A DNA stretch of 64,000 bases from CAIKNB01 sp041658705 (GCA_041658705.1 JBAZZT010000001.1:1-64000); one strand, 5' to 3'. Shown: positions 24,724 to 33,211, counted from the first letter of the stretch. A program made the numbers and translations. Notes: generated by a model not told the origin, from the letters alone.

Positions 24724-25948
24724 ACTGCGACACGGCCTGCGTCTTCGGCATCCTTTTCCAACTCGTCAAAATAATCAAGCCGATGATGACAAATAGGGTC
24801 ATTGATGCCATCGCGATACGATAACTCGTATGTTGTGTTCCCAACCCGGTTATGATACCGCCCCACGTCAGTGGACCGAGTAACGTAGCGAATCTTTCGG
24901 CTAGCGTATAAAAGGAAAACCCATAACCAAATTCTTCTTTTTTTAATAATTCACTCAAATACGCTCGACTGACAGTCCACATCGAACCTATGAGCGAGCC
25001 CACTAAAATAGAGAAGATGGCCAGCATCGCCAATCCCTTCGACAAGGCGATTAGCGGAATTAAGATTATCCAACCTACCAAAATATATTTTAGGGTTTTA
25101 AGCGCGCCGATTTTGTCTGCGATTCTACCAGAAACTAAACCGCCGATTGCGGACATCAGTAAAATGGCCATCAGTAAAATATTTTTTACCGTATCAGACA
25201 CTGCGAAGACCCTCTCCATGTATATCGGATAATTGTTCGAGATTGTCACCAACGCATCGTTAAAGAAAAAGAAAGACACAAGCATCGGAACTGCGATCGA
25301 GATTGAGAAAAAAGCCACCATTTTTTTGAAATACTCTTTCTCTCCGTCCACCAATACTCGGGCATTAATTTTTCTCTCTTTAGGCCTGCTATCTTTGAAA
25401 AAAATCATCATCGGCAGAGCGAGCAGAATAAAAATAAAAAGCGAGGGAAATAGGGGCTGCAGCCTGGTAGCCGACAACGGGATGGCTATAATTAGGCCGA
25501 TTACTTGCCCTAAACTGTTTGAGAACTGGCCAAGACCCGAAGCCCTCGCTCTGTGCCCAACATCTGCTACATCCTCGATCAGCGTGTTATAAAATACAAA
25601 AGACAGCTGGTAAAAATACTGTCCGATCAAAAAGCAGGCCGCGATGATAAAAATATGCCATGTACCTAAATACGCGAGGACGGCAGCTAGGCCATAACCC
25701 AATAAGGTACCGATCGTGGCAAAATTCAAAAGGTATTTTCTACCCCCGTGCTTATCAGTAAAAGCAGCCAGAGTGGGGGCGGAAAGAAATAGCATTATAG
25801 AGGTTATGGCAAAAATCGCATTATACCAAAGATCAGAAAGTCCACCTTCGATCACCATCCATTGAGAAAAATAAAGAAGAAAATTAATAAAAATTATCGA
25901 GTTTGCGAAATCATACAAACACCAGTAAAAAAGTTTTTTGTTGTTCAT
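24722..25948 (-). CDS. MFS transporter, UMF1-like
   Basis: 408 aa with about twelve membrane helices. The N-terminal WCLYDFANSIIFINFLLYFS and FTDKHGGRKYLLNF loop resemble the UMF1/Atg22-like branch of the major facilitator superfamily. Substrate unknown. The gene is clearly more AT-rich than its left neighbours and lies between two imperfect palindromic repeats, which suggests transfer as a unit. Confidence 0.8.
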   Translation of the reverse strand: MNNKKLFYWCLYDFANSIIFINFLLYFSQWMVIEGGLSDLWYNAIFAITSIMLFLSAPTLAAFTDKHGGRKYLLNFATIGTLLGYGLAAVLAYLGTWHIFIIAACFLIGQYFYQLSFVFYNTLIEDVADVGHRARASGLGQFSNSLGQVIGLIIAIPLSATRLQPLFPSLFIFILLALPMMIFFKDSRPKERKINARVLVDGEKEYFKKMVAFFSISIAVPMLVSFFFFNDALVTISNNYPIYMERVFAVSDTVKNILLMAILLMSAIGGLVSGRIADKIGALKTLKYILVGWIILIPLIALSKGLAMLAIFSILVGSLIGSMWTVSRAYLSELLKKEEFGYGFSFYTLAERFATLLGPLTWGGIITGLGTQHTSYRIAMASMTLFVIIGLIILTSWKRMPKTQAVSQ

Positions 25949-26034
25949 AATTTACGAATGAAGTAGTTCATTTCTGAAATCAGACTGAAGCAGTCTACAA
26001 TTTACCCCATTTAGAGTGAATTTGCAAAAAAGTA

Positions 26035-26064
26035 GTCGTACGAATGTGTCTTCGTGTGACGCCT
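26035..26064. repeat. Imperfect palindromic repeat flanking the MFS gene, right
   Basis: GTCGTACGAATGTGTCTTCG then TGTGACGCCT; direct copy of 24695-24723 with several changes. Confidence 0.5.
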
Positions 26065-26083
26065 GGCGCAACTTTTATTACGC

Positions 26084-26107
26084 AAAAAACGGCGTGAGCC
26101 GTTTTGT
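26084..26107 (-). terminator. Intrinsic terminator
   Basis: Minus strand AAAACGGCTCACGCCGTTTTTT, just outside the left tRNA-Phe repeat. It could end the cassette transcript. Confidence 0.65.
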
Positions 26108-26110
26108 TGC

Positions 26111-26131
26111 ATGGTGCCGAGGGCCAGGATC
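26111..26131. other. Candidate attachment site: duplicated tRNA-Phe 3' end (left)
   Basis: A 21-bp segment identical to the tRNA-Phe 3' end (30043-30063), covering CCA, acceptor stem and part of the T arm (GTGCCGAGGGCCAGGATC core). The two copies are direct repeats 3.9 kb apart, the usual outcome of site-specific integration into a tRNA gene. Confidence 0.75.
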
Positions 26132-26243
26132 TCACTCAACCCATTAATTTGGCTAAGAAAAGCTATTTATGCACAAATTACCAAACACGGCATCGATAGA
26201 ATGCTGGTCTAAAAAGATCGTTCTTCGAAAAGATCTTCCGAAA

Positions 26244-26792
26244 CTATTTGTCGAACCCAATCTGCTTTCGGATCTCTTTGACCTTTGCCGCGATCTCCTC
26301 CGGTTCGAGCGGAACGATACCGTATTGGTCGCAGATGCTCTTGAGATGTTTCTTTTCTTCCTCGACGAGCGCTTCGTCGTCGAGAAGTTCACCTTCAAGT
26401 TCGAAGTGGTATTGAAAATCCGGCGTGAACTTGAGCGATAATGTCGAATCCTTTAAAAAGAAATTCTTGCGTTTCTGAGGAACGTGATGGTACTCGGTAT
26501 AGCCAAGCGCCGCAAAGAATTCCATGAAAGACGGCACCTGTTCGCGTTTGATGACGATCTCCATCTCCTTCAACGCGCCTGTTTCTTCTGAACCGATCTT
26601 AAGACTAAGCTTCCCTTGATCCTTTGAGATCTCGTCGCAAACCTTGAAGATGCCCTGCGGAACGTTAAAGAAGAATGTATCCTTATCATCAGCCTCGAAG
26701 GCTACTCCCTCACGTTCCAAGCGTTTGATGAGCGCGTCATATTCCTCCGGTGTGAGCAGTCCTCGAAGTTCGACTTCAATTGAGTGTTTCAT
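26244..26792 (-). CDS. CYTH-domain protein
   Basis: 182 aa. It begins with KHSIEVELRG, a variant (Arg in place of Lys) of the ExExK motif of the CYTH superfamily (class IV adenylate cyclases, thiamine triphosphatases, inorganic triphosphatases). Later strands alternate acidic and basic residues (KLSLKIGS, EMEIVIKRE, LSLKFTP), as expected for the tunnel fold that binds triphosphates with metal ions. The C-terminal helix ends in KEIRKQIG. Last gene of the tRNA-Phe cassette. Hydrolase or cyclase activity cannot be told apart here. Confidence 0.75.
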   Translation of the reverse strand: MKHSIEVELRGLLTPEEYDALIKRLEREGVAFEADDKDTFFFNVPQGIFKVCDEISKDQGKLSLKIGSEETGALKEMEIVIKREQVPSFMEFFAALGYTEYHHVPQKRKNFFLKDSTLSLKFTPDFQYHFELEGELLDDEALVEEEKKHLKSICDQYGIVPLEPEEIAAKVKEIRKQIGFDK

Positions 26793-26802
26793 AATGATTG
26801 TA

Positions 26803-27447
26803 TTAAAGTGTATTCCAAATATCCGACGTTGCGATCATTTTTGACTGGTTGATGGCTTCAGTCTTCTCAGCTTCATAGATGTGCAGGGAATCGACAAAAT
26901 GCACATACTCGCCGAGGCCGAGGCCGAGATCTTTGGCTACTATTTGCTGAATACCCATCAAGATCCGTATGTCCATGAAGAGAAGAAATGCTGCGTTGTT
27001 CGCTCGCATGTGTGCATGCATCTCCAGGCGCCTATCTTTGATCCTGAAGAAGACCGCGATCTCGCACACCGCCCCATTCGATAAATCGCGGTACTTGTCT
27101 TCCCAAAACAAAATGATGCCGCGCTTGCTCATTGGGAAGGCGCGTAGATATTCGACCAGCTGCGGTAGCTTATCCTCGTCCAAAAACTGTTGATTCCAAT
27201 ACTGCATCTCTTGTTCGACAAGATTTTCTGTAATGTGCGGGAAGTATTTCGTATAGGGGAATGGATCAACGATCTTGCCTTTTTTCAAGGCGATGGGGGT
27301 CGCATGTTCGCCGTGGCCTTGGATACTGATGACGCCAATGTCCTCCCTGAAAATTTCAGGATCATCATATTTCTTTGACTCCGAAATCAGACGATGAAGC
27401 GTTTCAGAATAGGCTTTCTTAACTGAGTCTGTCGTTATGATGAGCAT
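26803..27447 (-). CDS. Thymidylate-synthase-fold protein, possible cytosine-nucleotide (hydroxy)methylase
   Basis: 214 aa, shorter than ThyA (264 aa or more). The second half aligns by eye with thymidylate synthase: Cys128 in GAVCEIAVFF for the catalytic Cys, MRANNAAFLLF for the phosphate-binding RS-N segment, and EYVHFVDSLHIYEAE for GD-H-Y. Where ThyA has Asn (FNI) this protein has Asp159 (MDI), the change that in T4 dCMP hydroxymethylase selects cytosine. So a dCMP/CMP-modifying role is inferred. ATG 27447 is preferred; a TTG at 27459 is possible. Confidence 0.6.
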   Translation of the reverse strand: MLIITTDSVKKAYSETLHRLISESKKYDDPEIFREDIGVISIQGHGEHATPIALKKGKIVDPFPYTKYFPHITENLVEQEMQYWNQQFLDEDKLPQLVEYLRAFPMSKRGIILFWEDKYRDLSNGAVCEIAVFFRIKDRRLEMHAHMRANNAAFLLFMDIRILMGIQQIVAKDLGLGLGEYVHFVDSLHIYEAEKTEAINQSKMIATSDIWNTL

Positions 27448-27462
27448 ACATTGTTCCAATCA

Positions 27463-28116
27463 TTATACGGGCTTATTCCGCATTAACGTGTATTTGAGAT
27501 CCACAAGTCGCGGGACGAAGCGCACCTGTAGCTCCTCGACCGGTTCGGCAAACAAGGAGCCCTCCTTCGTGCGGGTATTGCAGCGAAACGTACGGAATGA
27601 CAATTCTTGATTTGCTGGGTTGATACCTATCTCACCCTTCGGAAAAACACCGTTGAAGGGAATGATAATGCCCATATGGTTCCAGTAATTCCATACTTGC
27701 AACGCTTTCATTTGGTCGTAATAGAAATAAAAATCCGGGTATCTGCCGAATGAACGTAGTTCTCGGTGGATCGTGTGACCTATGAGCGGTTTAAAATAAT
27801 CGGCCATCCGTTCGAGGGTCCATGTTTTATTCGTGATCACCCTCTTCTGCCCCGCGTCTGAGATCAGGACCTGATTCACAATGCTGATGATCTTTTTTAC
27901 GATATATTCTGAAAAATGCAGGTCAGAGAATTTGCGGATGAAACCCTCTTTCCGGATATAATCACAGACATCATGGAAAGCGGGGCTAAAGTCACTTAGC
28001 CGAAAATTCTTCTTATATTCGGGATGGAGAGCGTACATCAATCGTTTATAGGAAACGTTGTAGGCCTCTTTTGCCTGTAGGGACTTCTGTGCGCCCTCAC
28101 AGTCGGAATAGAGCAT
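27463..28116 (-). CDS. Hypothetical protein of tRNA-Phe cassette (or second half of split gene)
   Basis: 217 aa from ATG 28116. Not recognised. Helical N-terminal part (KSLQAKEAYNVSYKRLMYAL), then aromatic-rich DYFKPLIGHTIHRELRSFGR and a beta-rich C-terminus. The frame is open further upstream to 28230, overlapping the previous gene by 94 bases; the extra residues before 28145 look poor. It may be a separate coupled gene, 20 bases after the previous stop, or the C-terminal half of one protein broken by a frameshift near 28140. Confidence 0.5.
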   Translation of the reverse strand: MLYSDCEGAQKSLQAKEAYNVSYKRLMYALHPEYKKNFRLSDFSPAFHDVCDYIRKEGFIRKFSDLHFSEYIVKKIISIVNQVLISDAGQKRVITNKTWTLERMADYFKPLIGHTIHRELRSFGRYPDFYFYYDQMKALQVWNYWNHMGIIIPFNGVFPKGEIGINPANQELSFRTFRCNTRTKEGSLFAEPVEELQVRFVPRLVDLKYTLMRNKPV

Positions 28117-28136
28117 GAGATATCCCGCAATGGCCT

Positions 28137-28832
28137 CTAAGTTACATACCCGAGGACGGGTATCCGCGGGATGGTCTCGTGAAGCGATTGGAGAAAAATA
28201 CCGGGACTGACGTTGACCTGACCGAGCCACGCCTCGTTGCAGAGCTTGAAGAACGGCAACGACTGGACGATGTTCCTCTCGACGCGCCTTTTTAGATCGA
28301 ATAGCTCTTGCGAAGAAAGCAGGTACTCGAGTTCTGAAAAAATGTCATAATGGATCTCGCCGAGTTTCAGGTAGTCGAGGCCGAGCAGATTGCCATGCGA
28401 CTGCGCAGCTAGGTCAATCTCGAATAAGAGGACTTCTGGCGATTTTTTGCCGCGTCCCGCCGTCTCTTCACGAAAAATATATTCGCCGAGGTTATGAAAA
28501 CGGTATTCGGAATCACCCGTCTTAGTGAAAGGAAAACAGTACGTGCTACCGACCAGGCAGCCACCGCTCGAATAGATAATCCCGGACTTTAAGATGTCAT
28601 CCAGCTGGAACGTAATGTGACCAAGATAAAACTTCCGATTGTTCGCGAGATCGTCCAAGAATTCAGAATGATAATACAAACTCCCATTCGGGCTTTCTTG
28701 GATCGACTCATCTAAGAACGCTTCAAAGGTCCCTCCTGCACGATCCCTCTTTTTGACAAGCGTTTTTTCGACTTCGTTGAAAGAGGTATGCGCTTTCGAC
28801 CATTTTTCAATCAAGATATTCTCGTTCGTCAT
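28137..28832 (-). CDS. Hypothetical protein of tRNA-Phe cassette
   Basis: 231 aa from ATG 28832, which follows the HD gene stop by one base (TGATATG). Not recognised. The segment FYLGHITFQLDDILKSGIIY has the faint look of ADP-ribosyltransferase-type proteins (His-x-Thr then a helix ending in SG-I); this is weak. The C-terminal half is helical and acidic. See the following entry for the possible frameshift. Confidence 0.55.
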   Translation of the reverse strand: MTNENILIEKWSKAHTSFNEVEKTLVKKRDRAGGTFEAFLDESIQESPNGSLYYHSEFLDDLANNRKFYLGHITFQLDDILKSGIIYSSGGCLVGSTYCFPFTKTGDSEYRFHNLGEYIFREETAGRGKKSPEVLLFEIDLAAQSHGNLLGLDYLKLGEIHYDIFSELEYLLSSQELFDLKRRVERNIVQSLPFFKLCNEAWLGQVNVSPGIFLQSLHETIPRIPVLGYVT

Positions 28833-28833
28833 A

Positions 28834-29568
28834 TCAGGATGTGAGCTGATCGAGGGCAAGAACCACTGCAGCGGCGTTGTCGTTCCCATCCAAAAAGCGC
28901 TGTTCAGATGCAACCACGAGGTCGAAAGAAAATGCCTTAAACTCCTCAGACGGCTTCATTTTGAGAAAAGCATCGTCAATCCACCAGTTAAGCTTCGGCA
29001 AACGATATCTATCAAGGGCATCGGCGGTCTTAAGCACATCGATCATACCCTTACTGCGGACATACTCTGACGTTCCAATGATCTGGTCATAGGCGAGCTC
29101 ATGAAAACCTATTGCCGTTCCGATAGTGGTTCTCTCCGCATCGGTTAAAGGCTGTACCAGATCGATGCAATGGCAATAGTTTCTGAACCATTCAGCGCAT
29201 CGTGAGCCATGCTCAGGATCACCCTTATCATCCTTGCGCCTCACGTCATGCAATAGACCGGCCAATGCAACCACATTGCAAGTTGCTTCAGGAAGGCCCA
29301 GCCTTATCGCAAGAGCGTATGCATAGATGCTGACTCGGATAGCATGCCTGGTTCCATGGATCCCGTCGATTATTTTCGGCTCCAGGTACCATTCGTCAGC
29401 AAGTGGCGATTCAGCGCGCGTAAATGGATACGAAAAAAGCTTATTCTTGTATTCCTGCCTCGGAAGTGATGGCTTGTGAACTCGAATCCAGTCCAGCGTC
29501 TGCTGGTCCATGTGCTGAAATTCTGGCAACATTTTGCGCTCTGCCAGCTCTATAAGACTCATCACCAT
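28834..29568 (-). CDS. HD-domain phosphohydrolase
   Basis: 244 aa from ATG 29568. The metal-binding pattern is H71 (GIHGTRHAIR), H107-D108 (LAGLLHDVRRKDD) and a later Asp in KTADALDRYR, as in HD hydrolases acting on phosphoesters of nucleotides. It is the first gene of the four- or five-gene minus-strand cassette next to tRNA-Phe. A TTG at 29598 would extend it by ten residues but lies inside a GCAAGC/GCTTGC hairpin (29594-29612). Substrate unknown. Confidence 0.7.
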   Translation of the reverse strand: MVMSLIELAERKMLPEFQHMDQQTLDWIRVHKPSLPRQEYKNKLFSYPFTRAESPLADEWYLEPKIIDGIHGTRHAIRVSIYAYALAIRLGLPEATCNVVALAGLLHDVRRKDDKGDPEHGSRCAEWFRNYCHCIDLVQPLTDAERTTIGTAIGFHELAYDQIIGTSEYVRSKGMIDVLKTADALDRYRLPKLNWWIDDAFLKMKPSEEFKAFSFDLVVASEQRFLDGNDNAAAVVLALDQLTS

Positions 29569-29966
29569 CGTTTTACTGATTCGGAAATTAGGCAGCAAGC
29601 CATATAGCTTGCTACGGCTGAGATTAGCACCGATGTCTACTGATGCAAAACAAAACTACAACCGAGCAAGGCGATCACAGCTCTTGGCAAAAGATTCTCT
29701 GGAATCATGCACATACCCTAGCCTATTCCTACCTAATTCGCTAGGAGTTCAGCCTTCCCTGTTTATGGGTCGTGATGGTACCGAACAGCATGATCCCACT
29801 CGGCTTCTTTTTTTGCTGTCCTGAGCTATGGAATCCCTAAAAATATCGTGGACTGGAATCAGGACCGAAAAACATTGGGAAATCATTCCTCTTTTTTCTT
29901 CTGATGCGTTCCCTATCTTTATCGTCCACGCCATGACCCCAAATGCATTCGCTCACATGAGGATAC

Positions 29967-30002
29967 GAAAAGCCCTAGAACCATTGGGGTCTAGGGCTTT
30001 TC
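29967..30002. terminator. Bidirectional hairpin terminator
   Basis: GAAAAGCCCTAGA / TCTAGGGCTTTTC. It may end the tRNA-Phe transcript on the minus strand. The rest of 29600-30042 holds no convincing gene. Confidence 0.65.
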
Positions 30003-30042
30003 TGGACACTGACGCATTCCGGTCACCCAGAACGCGTACGTG

Positions 30043-30063
30043 ATGGTGCCGAGGGCCAGGATC
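30043..30063. other. Candidate attachment site: tRNA-Phe 3' end (right)
   Basis: The native 3' end of tRNA-Phe, identical over 21 bp to 26111-26131. The cassette lies between the two. Confidence 0.75.
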
Positions 30064-30118
30064 GAACTGGCGACGCAAGGATTTTCAGTCCTTCGCTCTA
30101 CCACTGAGCTACCTCGGC
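30044..30118 (-). tRNA. tRNA-Phe(GAA)
   Basis: Acceptor GCCGAGG/CCTCGGC, D arm GCTC/GAGC, anticodon stem AAGGA/TCCTT with loop CTGAAAA, T arm GCCAG/CTGGC, encoded CCA. Confidence 0.95.
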
Positions 30119-30184
30119 GAACAGATTTTTAAGAACCACAAGGTGCTAGGTTCTGGGTACTAGGTTACAAAACTTAGACCCTCT

Positions 30185-30664
30185 TTATTTTTCTTTTTTG
30201 TTCAGGAACTTTTTCATCAAGCCTTCGCCGCCTTCCGCTTCGCCCATGAGTCTGTAATCAATGGGGCCGAAGATGACCAAGAGGATGAGCGCGAATATCG
30301 AGGCGACGATGGCGATTTCGTAGAAACCAAATCCGCAGGCGATGCCGATGCCGGATACGACCCACATGCTGGCCGCCGTGGTCAGTCCGCGTACCGTGCC
30401 TCGAGCTTGGATGATCGCACCCGCGCCGAGGAAGCCGATGCCTTGGACCACGATGGAAGCGATGCGCGTGGGATCGGAAGAAATCGCCCACGATGTGGCG
30501 ATGGTGAGACCGCATAGCGTCATGGCGGCCGCACCCAAACCGATGAGCGCGTTAGTCCTGACGCCCGCTGGTTTGCGGTGGATTTCCCGCTCGATGCCAA
30601 TGATGCCGCTTAGCACGGTAGCGACCAAAAGGCGCAAAACTATTTCTTGAAGGGGCAAGGTCAT
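30185..30664 (-). CDS. MgtC/SapB family membrane protein
   Basis: 159 aa with four to five membrane helices. GIIGIEREIHRKPAGVRTNALIG, cut short here, is the conserved MgtC start, followed by RIASIVVQGIGFLGAGAIIQ. MgtC proteins affect magnesium starvation survival and ATP synthase control in pathogens; the CPR role is unknown. ATG 30664 has TATTAT (30676-30681) 11 bases upstream. It ends close to tRNA-Phe. Confidence 0.88.
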   Translation of the reverse strand: MTLPLQEIVLRLLVATVLSGIIGIEREIHRKPAGVRTNALIGLGAAAMTLCGLTIATSWAISSDPTRIASIVVQGIGFLGAGAIIQARGTVRGLTTAASMWVVSGIGIACGFGFYEIAIVASIFALILLVIFGPIDYRLMGEAEGGEGLMKKFLNKKEK

Positions 30665-30700
30665 AGAACGGCGGAATAATAACCATTTAGGCGTAAATTG

Positions 30701-30780
30701 GCAAGCCACGTCGCTCGCGAGCGACGTGGCAAGCGGAATATCGCCGGTCACGGAACATGTTCCATGCTCCGTGACCCCGC
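30701..30780. repeat. Two strong hairpins between mgtC-like gene and tRNA-Ile
   Basis: CCACGTCGCTCG/CGAGCGACGTGG, a perfect palindrome, and GTCACGGA...TCCGTGAC. No coding potential seen. Confidence 0.6.
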
Positions 30781-30829
30781 CCTTGCCAAGCCGGGATAAC
30801 CAATATATATTATCGGCACAATTTTAGAG

Positions 30830-30906
30830 GGGCGTGTAGCTCAGTTGGCTAGAGCGTCACACTGATAATGTGAAGGTCCCTGGTTCGAGTCCAGGCACGC
30901 CCACCA
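30830..30906 (+). tRNA. tRNA-Ile(GAU)
   Basis: Acceptor GGGCGTG/CACGCCC, anticodon stem TCACA/TGTGA with loop CTGATAA, T arm CCTGG/CCAGG, encoded CCA. Confidence 0.96.
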
Positions 30907-31135
30907 CGTAAAAGCCGCGCATTATAGGCGCGGTTTTTACTTTACGCGGCTCACGTGGCACGGCCAGATGTAAGAAATGACAAGCAAGGCTTTTACGTGC
31001 CCCGCTTAAAGCGGCGTTGCCGCCACGCGGCTGTTACGCCGTGACGCATACGGCGAAAATATTTTGCGTTTTACGGGGCTCCGTTGCGAGGGTTCACGTG
31101 GTACGGCGTTCGCGAGCGCCGTACCGTGGCGCAGC
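30907..31135 (+). repeat. tRNA-tail repeat, copy A
   Basis: It starts at the base after the tRNA-Ile CCA. CGTAAAAGCCGCGC...GCGCGGTTTTTAC folds into a terminator-like hairpin; several more hairpins follow, and it ends near GGCGTTCGCGAGCGCC. About 230 bp, clearly similar to 44474-44706, which starts directly after the CCA of tRNA-Arg on the other strand. Non-coding. Confidence 0.8.
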
Positions 31136-31160
31136 AAGATCGGGATGACGAAAATGAAGA

Positions 31161-31246
31161 TGTCATTCTTGAGGCCGTCTGACGGCCGAAGAATCTTCAA
31201 ATTCCTTAAGGTATAGGAAGATCCTTCGCTTCGCTCAAGGATGACA
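31161..31246. repeat. TGTCATTCTTGAG inverted repeat (family A)
   Basis: Near-identical to 1488-1573 and 14687-14772. A REP-like hairpin follows (31288-31310). Confidence 0.8.
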
Positions 31247-31394
31247 ATTTTTTAAATGACAGGATGTCTGGCTACCGTCTACCGACGTGGGCGCATGGCA
31301 TGCGCCCCTACTCTCTAGCGTCTATTTTTACATTGCCTTTTATCTTGGCGCGTGGTAATCCTTGAGCCAAGTTCTTTTCAGACGAGGGAGCGCC

Positions 31395-32072
31395 ATGGAA
31401 ATCCTCAACATTTCGAGCAAGTCGGATGATCTGCGCGAACGCGAATTGAGCAACCTCATGCCTCGGCCGTTCGTCTTGGGCGGCTTACGTTTCAGGTCGC
31501 CCGAAGGTTTTATCCAGGGGACGAAATATCCCGAGGATGATCCGCGGCGCGCGTTGGCCTTCCGCCTCGCCGGAATTCAAGCTAAGCGCATGGGCGACGG
31601 CGCCAAAAAAGAATTCATCTGGTGGAACAGCGCCGAGATTCCTTACGGCTCGGGAGCGCATCGTGCGCTCCTCACCGGGGCAATCGAGGCGAGTTTCCGT
31701 CAGAATCCGTGGGCTTTTGCCATCTTGCATGCGACGCGCGGCACCAAACTGATCCACGAAGTCGGCGGCCAATCCGACACCGCGCTGCCGGCCAATGTTT
31801 TCTGCGCCATCCTGACCAAATTGCGGGATGAAGATTGCACCGAGGTAATTCCGGAGCTGGTCGAGATCAGCCTGGACGAAATGTTCGATGCCGCCGAGTT
31901 GGTCGGATACGGCACGCTACGCGCCTTCTGCGATGCCAAGAAACGCTACGGTCGGAACATCGCGCTTCAGCTCCTGGTGGCGCACCTGCGGAGAGAGAAT
32001 ACCGCCCTTGTCTCGACTGACATCCTCAAAGAGCGCATCAAGAAGGTGTTGCACGACTGGGGCATCGTCTAG
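31395..32072 (+). CDS. NADAR-like (DUF1768) protein
   Basis: 225 aa. The motif order resembles NADAR/YbiA proteins: RSPEGFIQGTKYP (SxE-x-Q-x-K type helix), a WW segment, IEASFRQNPWAFAILHATRG (KF-QNP...L-T), LIHEVGG and NVFCAILTKLRDE. NADAR enzymes cleave N-glycosidic bonds linked to ADP-ribose or riboflavin intermediates; some reverse DNA ADP-ribosylation. The match is by eye and the extra C-terminal 70 residues are unexplained. GAGGGAGCGCC before the ATG; own terminator. Confidence 0.5.
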   Translation: MEILNISSKSDDLRERELSNLMPRPFVLGGLRFRSPEGFIQGTKYPEDDPRRALAFRLAGIQAKRMGDGAKKEFIWWNSAEIPYGSGAHRALLTGAIEASFRQNPWAFAILHATRGTKLIHEVGGQSDTALPANVFCAILTKLRDEDCTEVIPELVEISLDEMFDAAELVGYGTLRAFCDAKKRYGRNIALQLLVAHLRRENTALVSTDILKERIKKVLHDWGIV

Positions 32073-32093
32073 TTTCAACCCTGTACCGCCTCT

Positions 32094-32128
32094 CAAGCAC
32101 CCGCGAAATCGGGTGCCTTATTTTTTTA
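32094..32128. terminator. Intrinsic terminator between converging genes
   Basis: GCACCCG / CGGGTGC stem, then CTTATTTTTTT on the plus strand. Confidence 0.85.
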
Positions 32129-33211
32129 GTGCAGCTTTAAAATTCTTTTCACTTGATCTAGCGGCAAGGCTTTGAGTTCGCGGCTTCCGGTGCCGGTCAT
32201 GTCTTCGGCCATACACATGGCGTTCAGGATGGCTTCTTGCGTGGCGTCGATGGTCGCGCTGTAGATTTCGCTCAACGCATCTCCGGGCAGGCAGTTGAAT
32301 CTTGCCATGCTCCGGCTATTTTTTCTGTGCTGCACGTTAGTCGTGGAAAAAGCCAGCGCGATTTCGCCGGAGTTGTTGGGCGCGTGCGATCCGGCGCGAG
32401 CGATGCCCAGCGCGGAACGCTTGGCGAGTTCTTCCAGCTGGCGTTGCAGCAGGGGAGCATCGGTGGCGACGATCGAGATGATACTGCCGTAGGTCCGTTT
32501 GCTGTTAGCTTCGACCTCCAAGTCTTTCCCGATTTGCCGCCCGTCGATGCGCAGATCTTCAAGAAATCCAAAATTTGTCATGACTAGGACGCCGATAGTA
32601 TAGCCGCCGCTTTTTTTCGGCAGGACGCGGGATGAAGTGCCGATGCCGCCTTTGAGCCGATAAGCGATCATGCCGGTGCCGGCTCCGACATTGCCTTCCG
32701 CCACTGGTCCGCTGCGCGCACTCCGCAGCGCCTTGATCGCATGTTCCGGCCTTACGTGGAGTCCCTTGATGTCGTTCAACCACGAATCGTCGCATTCGGC
32801 GACCACAGGCAAAAATACATCATAGTCGTCGGCGACGCGCGGATGCTGTTTGAGGATATATTTGATCACGCCTTCGTGCACTGCTCCAACCGACAGCGTA
32901 TTGGTCAGCATGATGGGCGTCTCGAGCAAACCCCAAGCGTTGATCTGCGCCAAGCCGGTCATCTCTCCGGCGCCGTTCAACATAAAAACGCCAGCCGGTA
33001 CGCGTTTCATGTACACATCGTCATTCGGCAAGATGGCCGTGACGCCGGTCCTGAAGATTCCCGAGATCTTTTTACCTTTCGGTTTGCCGGAGATCAACGT
33101 GACTTGGCCTACGCGCACTCCGGGAACGTCGGTCAGTGCGTTCCATTTCCCTGGCTCAAATGACCCGATGCGGATTCCCAGTTCACGCGCACGAACTCTT
33201 TTTGTTTTCAT
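32126..33211 (-). CDS. P1 family (DmpA-type) aminopeptidase
   Basis: 361 aa. N-terminal-nucleophile-like hydrolase of family S58 (DmpA/BapA). NALTDVPGVRVGQVTL, EGNVGAGTGMIAYRLKGGIG and then TSSR are signature; self-cleavage before the Ser of GTSSR is expected to release the active subunits. Substrates of relatives are D- or beta-aminoacyl peptides. ATG 33211; CATACT (33222-33227) is 10 bases upstream. Confidence 0.88.
   Translation of the reverse strand: MKTKRVRARELGIRIGSFEPGKWNALTDVPGVRVGQVTLISGKPKGKKISGIFRTGVTAILPNDDVYMKRVPAGVFMLNGAGEMTGLAQINAWGLLETPIMLTNTLSVGAVHEGVIKYILKQHPRVADDYDVFLPVVAECDDSWLNDIKGLHVRPEHAIKALRSARSGPVAEGNVGAGTGMIAYRLKGGIGTSSRVLPKKSGGYTIGVLVMTNFGFLEDLRIDGRQIGKDLEVEANSKRTYGSIISIVATDAPLLQRQLEELAKRSALGIARAGSHAPNNSGEIALAFSTTNVQHRKNSRSMARFNCLPGDALSEIYSATIDATQEAILNAMCMAEDMTGTGSRELKALPLDQVKRILKLH

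Noticed and set aside
28137..28230. Start of the 27463 gene at 28230
   Set aside because: It would overlap the previous gene by 94 bases, and the extra residues look like out-of-frame translation.
29600..30042. Small frames between the HD gene and tRNA-Phe
   Set aside because: None has a ribosome site, conserved-looking composition or its own promoter; only hairpins are convincing.
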